A stretch of DNA of 8,937 nt from Nitrospirota bacterium. Its GTDB lineage: Bacteria; Nitrospirota; Nitrospiria; Nitrospirales; Nitrospiraceae. The stretch lies in assembly GCA_020028195.1 (NCBI GenBank), contig JAHWYE010000049.1:1-8937 (forward strand), in the 5' to 3' direction. The first letter of the stretch is position 1. Every line of letters begins with the position of its first letter. Position numbers and translations under genes: made by a program. Shown piece by piece: positions 1-7,083 of the stretch. Under the pieces are notes generated by a model. It was not told the DNA's origin and did no database searches. It was given only the letters and a program-made list of their open reading frames with translations.

Positions 1-1
1 A

Positions 2-1771
2 TTGACCGAGGATGCTGCGCTCGAACCAGTGACCTTTGCGTCACCGGACGGGAAGGACGTGTATCGGCATAGCAGCACCCACATCATGGCTCAAGCCGTG
101 AAGGCAGTCTTTCCTTCCGCGCAACTCGCCATCGGTCCCGCCATCGAGGACGGGTTCTACTATGACTTCGCCTTCGATCGTCCGTTTACCCCTGAGGATC
201 TTGAGAAAATCGAAGCGCGGGCCCACGAGATCGTGAAGGCCGACTATCCGTTCAAGCGGATGGAGATGCCTCGGCAGGATGCAATCCGATTCTTCAAGGA
301 ACGGGGAGAGAACTATAAAGTTGACATTCTGGAACACATCGAAGATCAGACCGCGTCCCTCTACAGCCAAGGGGAGTTCGTCGATCTCTGCCGGGGTCCC
401 CATGTTCCCTCAACCGGCCGAATTGGCGCGCTGAAGTTGCTGTCGAGCGCGGGAGCCTACTGGCGGGGTGATGAGCGGAATCCAATGCTCCAGCGGATCT
501 ACGGTACGTCTTACCCGACCCAGACTGAGCTGGATGCTTATCTGGCCAAGCTGGAAGAGATCAAGCGTCGGGACCACCGTAAGCTGGGGAAGGAGCTGGA
601 CCTGATCACGATCCAGGACGAGATCGGGCCAGGTCTGGTCCTCTGGCACCCAAAGGGCGCGCTGATTCGCCTGGTGATTGAAAATTTCTGGCGGGAGCAG
701 CATTTGAAACAGGGCTATGAACTGGTCTATTCCCCGCACATCGCGCGTCTCGACCTCTGGAAAACAAGCGGGCACGTGGAGTACTACCGGGAGAACATGT
801 ACACCCCGATGAAGCTCGAGGCAAGCGAGTACCAGCTCAAACCCATGAACTGCCCGTTCCATATCATGATTTACAAGTCCCACCTCCGCAGCTACCGAGA
901 CCTGCCGATCCGGTATGGCGAGTTAGGCACCGTGTACCGTTACGAGCGGACAGGGGTCCTGCATGGATTGCTACGGGTGCGCGGCTTTACCCAGGATGAT
1001 GCCCATCTCTTCTGCCGACCGGACCAAATCGAGGCAGAGGTCGGCCGCGTGCTGGATTTCACCTTCTTTGTGCTCCGCACGTTCGGCTTCGCTGAGTTTG
1101 AGGTCTGTCTCTCGACGAGGCCCGAGAAGGCGGTCGGATCGCTCGAGAATTGGGCCCAGGCCACCGGGGCACTGGAAGCGGCGCTGAAGGGACGGGGAGT
1201 GGCCTACCAGATCGACCCCGGCGAGGGCGTGTTTTATGGCCCCAAGATCGACATCAAGATCAAGGATGTGCTGGGTCGGGCCTGGCAATGCTCGACCGTG
1301 CAGATTGATTTCAACAACCCAGAGCGATTCGCGCTGGCTTACGTGGCTGAGGACGGCAAGTCGCACCGGCCGATCATGATACACCGGGCGCTTATGGGAT
1401 CGATTGAACGATTTTTTGGTATCTTGCTGGAACACTATGCCGGCGCCTTTCCCACCTGGCTGGCACCGGTCCAGGCGATAGTGCTCTGTATCACTGACAA
1501 ACAACGGGACTACGCCGAGTCTGTGACGGCTCAGCTCAAAACCGCCGGTTACCGAGCCGAGGCGGATCTGCGGAATGAGAAAATCGGGTTCAAGATTCGA
1601 GAGGCGGAGAAGGCCAAGATTCCCTTCATGTTGGTGGTCGGCGACCGCGAGATGCAGGCCGGCACTGTGTCGGTCCGTGGGCGAAGCGGCGCAAACTTGG
1701 GCAGCCTGTCGGTCCCGGCAGCCATTGACTTGATCAGGGCCGACGTCTCGCAGGCGCTGCGAGCGCAATAA
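2..1771 (+). CDS. thrS: Threonyl-tRNA synthetase, 5'-truncated by window edge
   Basis: Class II synthetase that charges tRNA-Thr in the cytoplasm and clears Ser-tRNA-Thr with its own editing domain. The 589 visible residues start inside the protein: key residues sit about 50 lower than in the 642-residue E. coli enzyme, so most of the N-terminal TGS domain lies upstream. The TTG at 2-4 only opens the frame and is not the real start. The N2 editing domain (about 15-170) has HSSTH (H23, H27) and DLCRGPH (C130, H134). The catalytic core (about 190-480) has motif 2 near 303-330, the zinc ligands C284, H335 and H461, and motif 3 at IHRALMGSIERF. The HGTP anticodon-binding domain runs from about 486 to 589. 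The frame is intact and every expected ligand is present, so the gene looks functional. It is followed 20 bases later by infC, the classic thrS-infC-rpmI-rplT order. Confidence 0.97.
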   Translation: MTEDAALEPVTFASPDGKDVYRHSSTHIMAQAVKAVFPSAQLAIGPAIEDGFYYDFAFDRPFTPEDLEKIEARAHEIVKADYPFKRMEMPRQDAIRFFKERGENYKVDILEHIEDQTASLYSQGEFVDLCRGPHVPSTGRIGALKLLSSAGAYWRGDERNPMLQRIYGTSYPTQTELDAYLAKLEEIKRRDHRKLGKELDLITIQDEIGPGLVLWHPKGALIRLVIENFWREQHLKQGYELVYSPHIARLDLWKTSGHVEYYRENMYTPMKLEASEYQLKPMNCPFHIMIYKSHLRSYRDLPIRYGELGTVYRYERTGVLHGLLRVRGFTQDDAHLFCRPDQIEAEVGRVLDFTFFVLRTFGFAEFEVCLSTRPEKAVGSLENWAQATGALEAALKGRGVAYQIDPGEGVFYGPKIDIKIKDVLGRAWQCSTVQIDFNNPERFALAYVAEDGKSHRPIMIHRALMGSIERFFGILLEHYAGAFPTWLAPVQAIVLCITDKQRDYAESVTAQLKTAGYRAEADLRNEKIGFKIREAEKAKIPFMLVVGDREMQAGTVSVRGRSGANLGSLSVPAAIDLIRADVSQALRAQ

Positions 1772-1778
1772 CCCTTTC

Positions 1779-1787
1779 AAAGAGGTG
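1779..1787 (+). promoter_or_regulatory. Shine-Dalgarno sequence that decides the infC start
   Basis: AAAGAGGTG matches the anti-Shine-Dalgarno well and ends 4 bases before an ATC codon at 1792. It ends 16 bases before the first conventional start codon in frame, TTG at 1804, which is too far. The spacing therefore favours ATC as the infC start. The site lies in the thrS-infC gap. Confidence 0.7.
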
Positions 1788-1791
1788 CGGT

Positions 1792-2301
1792 ATCGTCCCT
1801 AAGTTGCGTGTCAATCGGGAGATTCGGGTTCGAGAAGTTCGTGTGATCGGTCCGGAGGGCGAGCAGCTGGGAATTCTGGCCACGCCCGATGCGTTCCGGA
1901 AGGCCCAGGACATGGGCTACGATCTGGTGGAAGTGGCGCCGACCTCGCAACCGCCGGTCTGCCGGATCATGGATTACGGGAAATATAAGTATGAACTGAG
2001 CAAAAAGGAACATCAAAGCCGTCGGCATCAGAAATCCACACAGGTTAAGGAGATCAAACTGCGGCCAAGGACCGACAAACATGATCTTGAAATCAAAATT
2101 CGCCAAATCAAAGGCTTCTTGGCCGAGGGCAACAAAACCAAAGTCACGGTAACCTTTCGTGGACGAGAAATGGCCAATCAGGAAATGGGGCGGGCGATGA
2201 TGAACACAGTGATCGAGCAGTTGGCGGATTCCGGCACGGTTGAGTATGCGCCACGCATGGAAGGCCGGAGTTTGATCATGATCGTCGCCCCGAAGAGTTG
2301 A
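1792..2301 (+). CDS. infC: Translation initiation factor IF-3, probable ATC start
   Basis: IF3 binds the 30S subunit, prevents 50S joining and checks start-codon and initiator-tRNA pairing. From ATC at 1792 the product has 169 residues, beginning (M)VPKLRVNREIRVREVRV, close to the family's usual 170-180. The IF3-N domain covers about 5-75 and contains the signature RIMDYGKYKYE (58-68). A basic linker follows at about 70-83, and the IF3-C domain covers about 84-167 (VKEIKLRPRTDKHDLEIK, TFRGREM). The start is chosen from the Shine-Dalgarno position. A TTG start at 1804 would remove four residues and leave poor spacing. Rare starts of the AUU/AUC type are known for infC, where IF3 represses its own mRNA by rejecting non-canonical starts; that such control operates here is inferred. 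The gene lies between thrS and rpmI. Confidence 0.95.
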   Translation: MVPKLRVNREIRVREVRVIGPEGEQLGILATPDAFRKAQDMGYDLVEVAPTSQPPVCRIMDYGKYKYELSKKEHQSRRHQKSTQVKEIKLRPRTDKHDLEIKIRQIKGFLAEGNKTKVTVTFRGREMANQEMGRAMMNTVIEQLADSGTVEYAPRMEGRSLIMIVAPKS

Positions 2302-2330
2302 AGAAGGGTGAACGAGAGGGAGAACTGGAG

Positions 2331-2537
2331 ATGGCGAGGATAAAGCTAAAGACTCACAGTGGCGCCAGCAAGCGATTTCACCGAACCGGCAGCGGGAAGT
2401 TGCTTCGACGCAAAGCCGGCAAACGGCACATCTTGACGAGCAAGGCCCGCGATCGGAAGCGAAGGCTCAAAGGAACGACGACCGTAGCGCCTGGCGAGAG
2501 GCATTCCGTGAGCCAGCTCCTGCCCTACAACTCGTAA
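2331..2537 (+). CDS. rpmI: 50S ribosomal protein L35
   Basis: Small basic protein of the large ribosomal subunit, 68 residues against the usual 64-66. It starts MARIKLKTHSGASKRF and carries the L35 hallmark block KTHSG, then FHRTGSGKLLRRKAGKRH and LTSK. ATG at 2331 is chosen because AGAGGGAG at 2315-2322 lies 8 bases upstream and the family's conserved N-terminus begins there. The same frame is open back to 2298, overlapping the infC stop, but those 11 extra residues are not L35-like. It lies 29 bases after infC and 14 bases before rplT. In E. coli, L20 represses this cistron through an RNA pseudoknot; I did not identify an equivalent here. Confidence 0.96.
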   Translation: MARIKLKTHSGASKRFHRTGSGKLLRRKAGKRHILTSKARDRKRRLKGTTTVAPGERHSVSQLLPYNS

Positions 2538-2551
2538 CAAAGGAGTGTTCA

Positions 2552-2914
2552 ATGCCGCGCGTCAAAGGCGGACCCAAGACGAGACATCGGAGAAAGAAGC
2601 GGCTGAAATTAGCCAAGGGCCAGTATGGCGCAAAGAGCCGACTATTCCGCAGCGCGACCGAGTCAGTGGACAAGGGCCAAACCTATGCCTATGCCGCGCG
2701 GAGGAAGCGAAAGAGAAATTTTCGACAACTGTGGGTGACCCGCATCAGCGCGGCGGTCCGCCAGCACGGGCTAACCTATAGCCGCTTCATCAACGCGCTG
2801 AAGAAGGCCAATGTCTTCCTGGATCGGAAGGTCCTCTCTGATATGGCCATCAGGGATCCGGCTGGCTTTGGTCAACTCGCCGAGCTCGCCAAACAACAGG
2901 CCGCGCCCGCGTAA
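2552..2914 (+). CDS. rplT: 50S ribosomal protein L20
   Basis: Primary 23S rRNA-binding protein needed early in 50S assembly. The 120 residues match the usual length of about 118. The strongly basic N-terminal arm (MPRVKGGPKTRHRRKKRLKL, then AKGQYGAKSRLFR) precedes the conserved core with RRKRKRNFRQLWVTRI, QHGLTYSRFI and ALKKANVFLDRKVLSD, residues about 50-102. The start is supported by AAAGGAG at 2539-2545, six bases before the ATG. It is the last plus-strand gene of the operon. Where a bacterial pheS would often follow, the strand switches and a convergent operon ends. Confidence 0.97.
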   Translation: MPRVKGGPKTRHRRKKRLKLAKGQYGAKSRLFRSATESVDKGQTYAYAARRKRKRNFRQLWVTRISAAVRQHGLTYSRFINALKKANVFLDRKVLSDMAIRDPAGFGQLAELAKQQAAPA

Positions 2915-2916
2915 CG

Positions 2917-3006
2917 AAGAGCAGATGGCTGATGGCTTATGGTTGAGCGGAAAAGACGTTCTGTCCGGTCCCGACCAGTAGCCATTGGCCATTGCCATCA
3001 GCTCTT
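2917..3006. repeat. Imperfect inverted repeat in the convergent rplT/pheT spacer, possible bidirectional terminator
   Basis: The left arm at 2917-2942 and the right arm at 2982-3006 are inverted copies. They share aagagc, gatggc, atggc and atgg blocks in order, about 21 paired positions with one bulge, around a 39-base loop. The arms are built from short near-tandem units: ATGGCT followed by one base on the left, CCATTG-like units on the right. The right arm runs over the last bases of pheT, including its TGA at 3000-2998. Placed between two converging operons it could stop transcription from both sides, but neither side has a clear T run, so it may instead be an intergenic repeat. The dyad is directly visible; the function is a guess. 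Confidence 0.5.
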
Positions 3007-4704
3007 GTGTTCTTCGGCTAACGCATCCACCTCCAGTTGGAAGGCCGCGGCCGGCAGACTCACCTGCCAGTGCTCCAACGTTTCCGGGTGCAATTCGCCA
3101 ATCAGGCCCAGGGTTCGGCCTTTAGACTCGATGCGCCCAACCCGACCCTCGAGGAACGACGGATGGTTCATGGGTTCCAAGGTGTAGGGCTGATTCAGAT
3201 AGAACAGCAGGAGGTCCAGACAGGAATGGACCTCGGAGAAGTTCGCGCCTGCATGAGCAATCAGCACGCCCAGGGCTGTGCAGGTCCGTGAGCCCATCAC
3301 GTCCGTGGGATCCGGAATTACCACCTCACCGACCTCGAACAATCGGTGCGGATAGAAGGCACGGCTTGATGCCGCTTCCACTCGAAGCAGCGATGGGGTG
3401 ATCCACTGCCTCAGACAGGCATAGCTCTGGGACATGACATTCTCCACCTCTACGAGCCGGTCCCACTCGCTTCCGGCAAGGCGCATGCGCTCGACGAGCT
3501 CCAGCCGCGACGCAAGAATGTTCGAGATAATTTCCTGAAAGCCAAACCCGACCATCAGGTCTCGAATCTTATCGGAAACCTGTTCTAGCCGAGACAGGCT
3601 CCCCACGGTGAACTGGGTCGGCATCTCCGGCTCGAACCTCTCATAGCCCAGGCTGATCGCCACATCCTCCGCCACATCCACCGTGTGCATCAGGTCGTTC
3701 CGGTACGGAGGGGGCTTGACCGACAGCTTGTTGCGAACGGCACTGACTTCATAGCCGTACGAGCGCAGGGCTGATTGAATGGTCTTGGCGTCAAGCGTCT
3801 GACCCAGAGCAGTCTCAATGGTTTTGATCGGAATGGATTGAAGTTTTCCAAAGTCGAGGGGAGTCTGAACTGCTCTGCCGAGTGAGGTGGCAGAGGGATA
3901 ATCCACCTCCACTGGCTCAATCGTAGCCCCCCGATCAGCCAGATTGACGGCCAGGATGTTCAACGTCAAGATGGCCATGCTCAGATCGGTGCCAGTGACC
4001 TCCACGAACAGTTCTCGATCCTCCACCCGGACTTCCCCCACTTCACGGCTGTTGATGATCGGTGGCAGCGAAAGTACCCGGCCCGCCTTGTCCCTGAGCA
4101 GCGGAACCAACTCATGCCCGGCCAGTATCGGACCATACTCCAGCCCCTTGGGATGCACAGTGAGGATCTCGCTCAAGGACATGGTCTGCTCGAATCCCAG
4201 GGGTGTGAAGCGGGCTTCATCTTGCTTCACCAAGTCATAGTGGACTGGGAACTCAATCTGGGAGAGCCGATAGAGCCCGATCGAGACCGTGTGACGTTTT
4301 CGTCCAAAGATATCGGAAAGCTTTTCCTGAACCTGGATGAGCTGTGCTAATCCCTCATCTGTGACCGCATAGCCCACTGCAGTACAGGCGGCAACGTAGG
4401 GTCGCACGTGCTCCAGGCCCGGTGACACCAGCAGGCGACGAGTTGGACGTCTTGTGGATTTGAAGAACGGATAGGGTGAGACAGCACCAGCCAGTTTGAG
4501 CCGAATTTGACGCGCAATCCCTTCGCACGACCAAAGGTCAGGGCGATTGCTGTCCTGCAGCTCAATACGCAACTCGCCGGTCTTACTGTCCTGCTCCTTT
4601 AACTCTCCTTTGACCAGTGGCAGCCAGTCAGCTATCTGTTCATCGGTGGCCGGCTGGCCAATGAGCTGCTCAAAGTCCTTGCGATTGATCGAAATGGTTG
4701 GCAT
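2998..4704 (-). CDS. pheT: Phenylalanyl-tRNA synthetase beta subunit, archaeal/eukaryotic type
   Basis: Beta chain of the alpha2-beta2 PheRS that attaches Phe to tRNA-Phe; in this family it carries the Tyr-editing site. At 568 residues it fits archaeal beta subunits (about 550-600), not bacterial ones (about 800). It begins MPTISINRKDFEQLIG, with no bacterial EMAP-like tRNA-binding (B2) insert. DSNRPDL and SCEGIARQIR lie at 51-68. The B3/B4 editing region at about 86-270 holds LPPIINSRE (213-221) and VTGTD (236-240), and B5 lies at about 275-355. RNDLMHTVDVAEDVAI (335-350) leads into the catalytic-like core, with PHRLFEVGEV (452-461) and GLIGELHPE (533-541). The ATG at 4704 fits the family N-terminus but no Shine-Dalgarno precedes it. 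It starts 22 bases after the pheS stop, across a small GC hairpin, so coupling to pheS translation is likely. It is the last gene of the minus-strand operon. Confidence 0.95.
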   Translation of the reverse strand: MPTISINRKDFEQLIGQPATDEQIADWLPLVKGELKEQDSKTGELRIELQDSNRPDLWSCEGIARQIRLKLAGAVSPYPFFKSTRRPTRRLLVSPGLEHVRPYVAACTAVGYAVTDEGLAQLIQVQEKLSDIFGRKRHTVSIGLYRLSQIEFPVHYDLVKQDEARFTPLGFEQTMSLSEILTVHPKGLEYGPILAGHELVPLLRDKAGRVLSLPPIINSREVGEVRVEDRELFVEVTGTDLSMAILTLNILAVNLADRGATIEPVEVDYPSATSLGRAVQTPLDFGKLQSIPIKTIETALGQTLDAKTIQSALRSYGYEVSAVRNKLSVKPPPYRNDLMHTVDVAEDVAISLGYERFEPEMPTQFTVGSLSRLEQVSDKIRDLMVGFGFQEIISNILASRLELVERMRLAGSEWDRLVEVENVMSQSYACLRQWITPSLLRVEAASSRAFYPHRLFEVGEVVIPDPTDVMGSRTCTALGVLIAHAGANFSEVHSCLDLLLFYLNQPYTLEPMNHPSFLEGRVGRIESKGRTLGLIGELHPETLEHWQVSLPAAAFQLEVDALAEEHKS

Positions 4705-4709
4705 GGTCG

Positions 4710-4724
4710 GCGGCCAGACGCCGC
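4710..4724 (-). promoter_or_regulatory. Small GC hairpin in the pheS-pheT gap
   Basis: In the mRNA sense the gap contains GCGGC-GTCTG-GCCGC, a perfect 5-bp all-GC stem with a 5-base loop. It starts two bases after the pheS stop and ends five bases before the pheT ATG. No purine-rich ribosome-binding site is visible here. The hairpin might set the alpha-to-beta ratio or aid re-initiation. It is short and could also be chance in GC-rich DNA. Confidence 0.35.
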
Positions 4725-4726
4725 GA

Positions 4727-6370
4727 TTAGAAATGACCGCGTGTCGTTCGGATCATCTCCAAGTCAGTGGAGAACAGGTCCCGGATGTCATGGATGTCCA
4801 GTGCCACCATCGCCATACGGTCCAGCCCCAGCCCCCAGGCGATTACGGGCACATCCACGCCCAGCGGCAAGGTGACCTCCGGTCGGAACAGCCCAGCTCC
4901 ACCCAGCTCGATCCAGCCCAAGCGAGGATGCCGAACGTGCAACTCGACCGATGGCTCTGTGAAGGGAAAATAGGCCGGCAGGAACCGGCTCTCTCTGGCC
5001 TGCGCCACTTCACGCGCGAACAGATCCAGGAGGCCCAGTAACGTGCGGAACGTAATGTCCGACCCCAGCACGATCCCTTCGATCTGGAAGAAGTCGGTGG
5101 CGTGGGTGGCGTCCACCTGGTCGTAGCGAAAGCAGCGAGCGATTGAGAAGTACTTGCCCGGCACCTGTGGGCCTGCAGCCAGCGTGCGGGCGGATACTGC
5201 CGTGCCCTGGCTTCTTAGCACCAAGCGGCGGGCGCGAGTCAGATCGTAGTCATAGCCCCATCCGGTCGAGCCGGTCTCCCCACCATTCCGGTGTGTCGCA
5301 GCGACCCGGGAGAGAAAGGGCTCGGCTATGGTTGTCGCATGGGTTGGCTCTTTCACAAAGTACACATCGTGGATCGCTCGCGCCGGATGGAACTGAGGCA
5401 TGTACAGGGCATCCATATTCCAGAACTCCGTCTCAACGAGCGGGCCTCGCATCTCCTGAAACCCCAGACTCACCAACTTTCGCTTCACCTGGTCGAGAAA
5501 CTCGCGGTAGGGGTGACGCCTGCCGGCAGCGAGACGTGGCGGTCGCAGGCTGATCGTATACTTTCTGAACCTCTTGGTGCGCCAGGCCCCGTCTTTGAGC
5601 AGCTCGGGCGTCAGTTGGGACACTTCCTCTGCAAGCCCCGCGACTTCCTCAGTTAGGTTCAGTGAACCCGACGAAGGAGTTATGGCTGCGCGCCCCTGTC
5701 GAGCAAGAGCTTGAGCAGCTTCCTGGCCTTCCGGGGTCAGCACGTACCAACGTTGGATTCGCTCGTCGACGCGAAACGGCTCTTTGGCGTTCCCTCTCCT
5801 GACGGCGTGCTGCTCAATCACTTGACGCATCGCCTCTGGGAAGGAGTCGAGCTCGCGTGACGAACCTCGCAGATCGCGGAACAGCGCGCGCAACGATTCC
5901 GCCGTAGGACTAGGGGATCCGGTTGCCTCCACATACCCCCCCTGGACAATCTGGATCGCCCCTTCCTTTTTCAGACAGCCGATCGCCCCGCTCATCGCGG
6001 TCGGTTCCAGGCCTTCCCTGGCCTGGATATCCTGGATCGTGAGGCGCCTGCCGGTCTGCTTGGCATCCCTCGCGACCGACAGGATCCGCTCCAGCGGCGA
6101 GTATTTCTCGAAATACCGCTCCCCCACCTTGGTCAGCGAAACGACCGGGGTCACCTTCTCGGAGTCCACCCTGATGAAGGACTTCGTGAGAAGCCACTCA
6201 ACTGCCATGCTTAATTGGGACGGTTCCAGTGAAGCACTGTCTGCGATCTGCTCTTCCCGGAGCGCCTGTTGCGAGGAAGACGAGGTAGACAACCGGTGCT
6301 GATAGAGCGCGGTGAGAACCTTGATTTCAAGCGGGTGCAGGGTGCTCGTGAGCGAAGAGGTGTCCGCCAT
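4727..6370 (-). CDS. pheS: Phenylalanyl-tRNA synthetase alpha subunit, archaeal/eukaryotic type
   Basis: Catalytic chain of PheRS. The 547 residues match archaeal/eukaryotic alpha subunits (about 500), whereas bacterial ones are about 330-350 with a coiled-coil N-terminus. Residues about 8-225 look like the winged-helix modules of the archaeal type (LHPLEIKVL at 11-19, VSLTKVGERY near 77-86, WYVLTPEGQEAA near 208-219). The class II core begins near 286: motif 1 around GFQEMRGPLVETEFWNMDAL (303-322), HPARAIHDVYF (328-338), and an archaeal-like segment GGETGSTGWGYDYD (363-376). Motif 2 spans about 385-432 and motif 3 is GLGLDRMAM (513-521). FPFTEPS (468-474) and FRPEVTLPLG (495-504) are conserved. 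Oddities lie in motif 2: LRSQGT where the family has LRTHT(T/S), FRYDQ where FRNE is usual, and FFQIEG where FHQ(V/I)EG is usual. The ATG is 8 bases after the rpe stop with only a weak ribosome-binding site, consistent with coupling. Confidence 0.95.
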   Translation of the reverse strand: MADTSSLTSTLHPLEIKVLTALYQHRLSTSSSSQQALREEQIADSASLEPSQLSMAVEWLLTKSFIRVDSEKVTPVVSLTKVGERYFEKYSPLERILSVARDAKQTGRRLTIQDIQAREGLEPTAMSGAIGCLKKEGAIQIVQGGYVEATGSPSPTAESLRALFRDLRGSSRELDSFPEAMRQVIEQHAVRRGNAKEPFRVDERIQRWYVLTPEGQEAAQALARQGRAAITPSSGSLNLTEEVAGLAEEVSQLTPELLKDGAWRTKRFRKYTISLRPPRLAAGRRHPYREFLDQVKRKLVSLGFQEMRGPLVETEFWNMDALYMPQFHPARAIHDVYFVKEPTHATTIAEPFLSRVAATHRNGGETGSTGWGYDYDLTRARRLVLRSQGTAVSARTLAAGPQVPGKYFSIARCFRYDQVDATHATDFFQIEGIVLGSDITFRTLLGLLDLFAREVAQARESRFLPAYFPFTEPSVELHVRHPRLGWIELGGAGLFRPEVTLPLGVDVPVIAWGLGLDRMAMVALDIHDIRDLFSTDLEMIRTTRGHF

Positions 6371-6378
6371 GCCTCACT

Positions 6379-7083
6379 CTACCGCCGGGCCACAGCTGCT
6401 CCGGTACCCGGCATCGCCTTGCGCGCAGATTGGCGCATGGCCTTGATGGTCGCGCCGTAATCGGAACTGGAAAAGATGGCTGACCCGGAGACCAAGATAT
6501 CTGCTCCGGCCTGGATAATGCGCGCGGCATTCTCTACCTTGACACCGCCATCCACCTCCAGTGCAGCGCGGCTCCCGGTCCGGTCAATGAGCTGTCGGGC
6601 TCGAGAAATTTTCTCGAGAACGGACTCGATAAAATGCTGCCCCCCGAAGCCGGGGTTCACGGACATCACGAGCAGGAGATCCGCGTCAGGGATGATTTCC
6701 TCAACCGAGCTAAGGGAAGTGGCCGGATTGAGGGTCACTCCCGCCTTGACGCCACGCTCTTTGACCGATTGGACGGTCCGATGCAGGTGCGGACAAGTCT
6801 CTACGTGGACCGTTAAATAGTCAGCCCCCGCTTCTGCAAATTCCGGAATAAACGAATCCGGATTTGTCATCATCAGGTGCACGTCGAGCGGCAGCTTTGT
6901 CACCTTGCGGAGAGCCTCCACGATCGGCGGACCAACCGTCAGGTTGGGAACGAAATGCCCATCCATTACATCAATGTGGAGCAGATCGGCCCCCCCTGCC
7001 TCGACTCGCGCGACTTCCTCCGCAAGGCGGGCAAAGTCTGCCGAAAGGATGGACGGGGCGATGAGGACGCTCCGGCGAGTCAT
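6379..7083 (-). CDS. rpe: Ribulose-phosphate 3-epimerase
   Basis: Interconverts D-ribulose 5-phosphate and D-xylulose 5-phosphate in the pentose phosphate or Calvin pathway; a cytoplasmic TIM-barrel metalloenzyme. The 234 residues compare with the usual 220-225, and the surplus is a C-terminal tail after about 220. Visible active-site elements are APSILSADF (9-17), HIDVMDGHFVPN with metal ligand H36 and catalytic D38, VHLM with H69, MSVNPGFGGQ (140-149), EVDGG with D178, and the phosphate-binding SGSAIF (199-204). All expected catalytic residues are present. Its ATG overlaps the rsmB stop as ATGA, and AAAGG lies about 10 bases upstream. It is the only carbon-metabolism gene among translation genes; Rpe next to rsmB and fmt is an arrangement I believe occurs in several bacteria. 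Confidence 0.96.
   Translation of the reverse strand: MTRRSVLIAPSILSADFARLAEEVARVEAGGADLLHIDVMDGHFVPNLTVGPPIVEALRKVTKLPLDVHLMMTNPDSFIPEFAEAGADYLTVHVETCPHLHRTVQSVKERGVKAGVTLNPATSLSSVEEIIPDADLLLVMSVNPGFGGQHFIESVLEKISRARQLIDRTGSRAALEVDGGVKVENAARIIQAGADILVSGSAIFSSSDYGATIKAMRQSARKAMPGTGAAVARR

Noticed and set aside
2..4. TTG as the true thrS start
   Set aside because: The editing-domain His residues would then lie about 50 positions too early and the TGS domain would be missing; the window edge explains this better.
971..1780. Open frame of 269 codons on the minus strand inside thrS
   Set aside because: It is wholly antisense to a clearly conserved thrS, shows no recognisable domain, and is the kind of shadow frame expected in GC-rich coding DNA.
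2298..2330. Upstream GTG start for rpmI overlapping the infC stop
   Set aside because: It would add 11 residues not seen in L35; ATG 2331 has the conserved N-terminus and a well-spaced ribosome-binding site.
2915..2997. A small gene or tRNA in the rplT/pheT spacer
   Set aside because: Only 83 bases, no cloverleaf and no ribosome-binding site plus start with conserved product; the inverted repeat explains its structure.
4547..5041. Plus-strand open frame across the pheS/pheT junction
   Set aside because: It is antisense to the conserved end of pheS and start of pheT, with no ribosome-binding site or domain recognised; it is a shadow.
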